Below, in pieces: positions 13,016 to 13,562 of a stretch of DNA of 13,562 bases (position 1 is its first letter; every line of letters begins with the position of its first letter). Origin of the DNA: Rhodoferax sp. (GTDB lineage: Bacteria > Pseudomonadota > Gammaproteobacteria > Burkholderiales > Burkholderiaceae_C). Location: contig JAUXQA010000112.1 of NCBI GenBank assembly GCA_030683195.1, forward strand, positions 1 to 13,562, written 5' to 3'. A model generated the notes under the pieces. It saw only the letters and a program-made list of their open reading frames with translations. It did not search any database and had not been told where the DNA came from. The translations under genes were made by a program, and so were the position numbers.

Positions 13016-13562
13016 ATGAAAGTCCTGGTCGCAGTCAAGCGCGTGGTGGACTACAACGTGAAGGTCCGCGTCAAGTCGGACAACACCGGTGTAGATATCG
13101 CCAACGTCAAAATGAGCATGAACCCCTTTGATGAAATCGCCATCGAAGAAGCCGTGCGTTTGAAGGAAAAAGGCGTGGTGACGGAAGTCATTGCGGTGTC
13201 TTGCGGCGTCACGCAGTGCCAGGAAACACTGCGCACAGCCATGGCCATTGGTGCGGACCGCGCCATTTTGGTTGAAACCAGTGAAGAGTTGCAGCCCCTG
13301 GCGGTGGCCAAATTGCTCAAGGCGCTGATCGACAAAGAGCAACCTGGCCTCATCATCTTGGGCAAACAAGCCATCGACGATGACTGCAACCAGACCGGCC
13401 AGATGCTCGCAGCGTTGGCTGACCTGCCTCAAGCCACCTTCGCGAGCAAGGTTGAAATTGCCGATGGCAAAGCCTTGGTGACCCGTGAGGTCGATGGTGG
13501 CCTGGAAACACTGAGTGTCACGTTGCCTGCTGTGATGACCACCGACCTGCGTCTCAATGAGC
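13016..13562 (+). CDS. etfB: Electron transfer flavoprotein beta subunit (3' end outside window)
   Basis: The first 182 codons of EtfB (full length about 249 aa). EtfB with EtfA carries electrons from acyl-CoA dehydrogenases to ETF:ubiquinone oxidoreductase during fatty-acid and branched-chain amino-acid breakdown, in the cytosol. It begins MKVLVAVKRVVDYNVKVRVK, followed by MNPFDEIAIEEAVRLKEKG and LIILGKQAIDDDCNQTGQMLA, the family's conserved ADP/AMP-binding alpha/beta segments. GGAG (13004-13007) sits 8 nt before ATG 13016. It lies 207 nt downstream of the MscS gene and is preceded by a dense set of palindromes, so it starts its own transcription unit. etfA and an acyl-CoA dehydrogenase would be expected beyond the window, but are not visible. 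Confidence 0.96.
   Translation, partial: MKVLVAVKRVVDYNVKVRVKSDNTGVDIANVKMSMNPFDEIAIEEAVRLKEKGVVTEVIAVSCGVTQCQETLRTAMAIGADRAILVETSEELQPLAVAKLLKALIDKEQPGLIILGKQAIDDDCNQTGQMLAALADLPQATFASKVEIADGKALVTREVDGGLETLSVTLPAVMTTDLRLNE

Overview
The window reads as chromosomal DNA of a GC-rich betaproteobacterium, most likely Burkholderiales, family Comamonadaceae (Rhodoferax/Polaromonas/Acidovorax-like). This rests on protein style, gene neighbourhoods (comEC - circularly permuted ATP-grasp - alpha-E; MoxR - DUF58 - TgpA - MltB; HDAC-like - MscS - etfB) and composition. It is inference, since no database was searched. Genes fill nearly all of the sequence. No rRNA, tRNA, CRISPR array, insertion sequence or prophage gene was seen.

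Left part, + strand (1-5456). The end of an ABC-transporter ATP-binding subunit overlaps by ATGA an ORF whose first ~95-105 residues look like an ABC-type permease N-terminus. The rest of that ORF is the C-terminal two thirds of the DNA-uptake protein ComEC. The change of protein family coincides with a sharp change in codon usage, so this is a chimeric gene, created either by a deletion in the genome or by an assembly error. It is followed by a circularly permuted type-2 ATP-grasp gene and an alpha-E gene, a known pair linked to amidoligase/peptide-type systems. Next comes an HDOD-domain gene preceded by a perfect 8-bp inverted repeat over its -10/RBS region. The HDOD gene runs 82 bases into the 3' end of the convergent mltB gene.

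Middle part, - strand (10543 down to 5375). This is a tightly coupled envelope operon: MoxR AAA+ ATPase, DUF58 protein, TgpA-type membrane transglutaminase and MltB-type lytic transglycosylase. Junctions are 4-nt overlap, 7-nt overlap and 5-nt gap, and two of the genes use TTG or GTG starts.

Right part, + strand (10585-13562). A class II HDAC-like amidohydrolase overlaps an MscS-type channel by 8 nt. A 207-bp intergenic region then precedes etfB, the beta subunit of electron-transfer flavoprotein, which is cut by the window edge. This intergenic region is the richest regulatory DNA in the window. It holds a TATAAT promoter candidate with a palindrome at its expected start site, a long imperfect hairpin, and three evenly spaced copies of a TTGACGYGTACGTCAA palindrome (the third degenerate) over a second promoter candidate. 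The pattern suits two-input control of etfBA by fatty-acid or branched-chain amino-acid regulators.

I see no clearly new multi-gene system. The best leads are the ABC-permease/ComEC chimera, the etfB control region, the HDOD upstream inverted repeat, and the ATP-grasp/alpha-E pair without its usual adjacent cytosolic transglutaminase.
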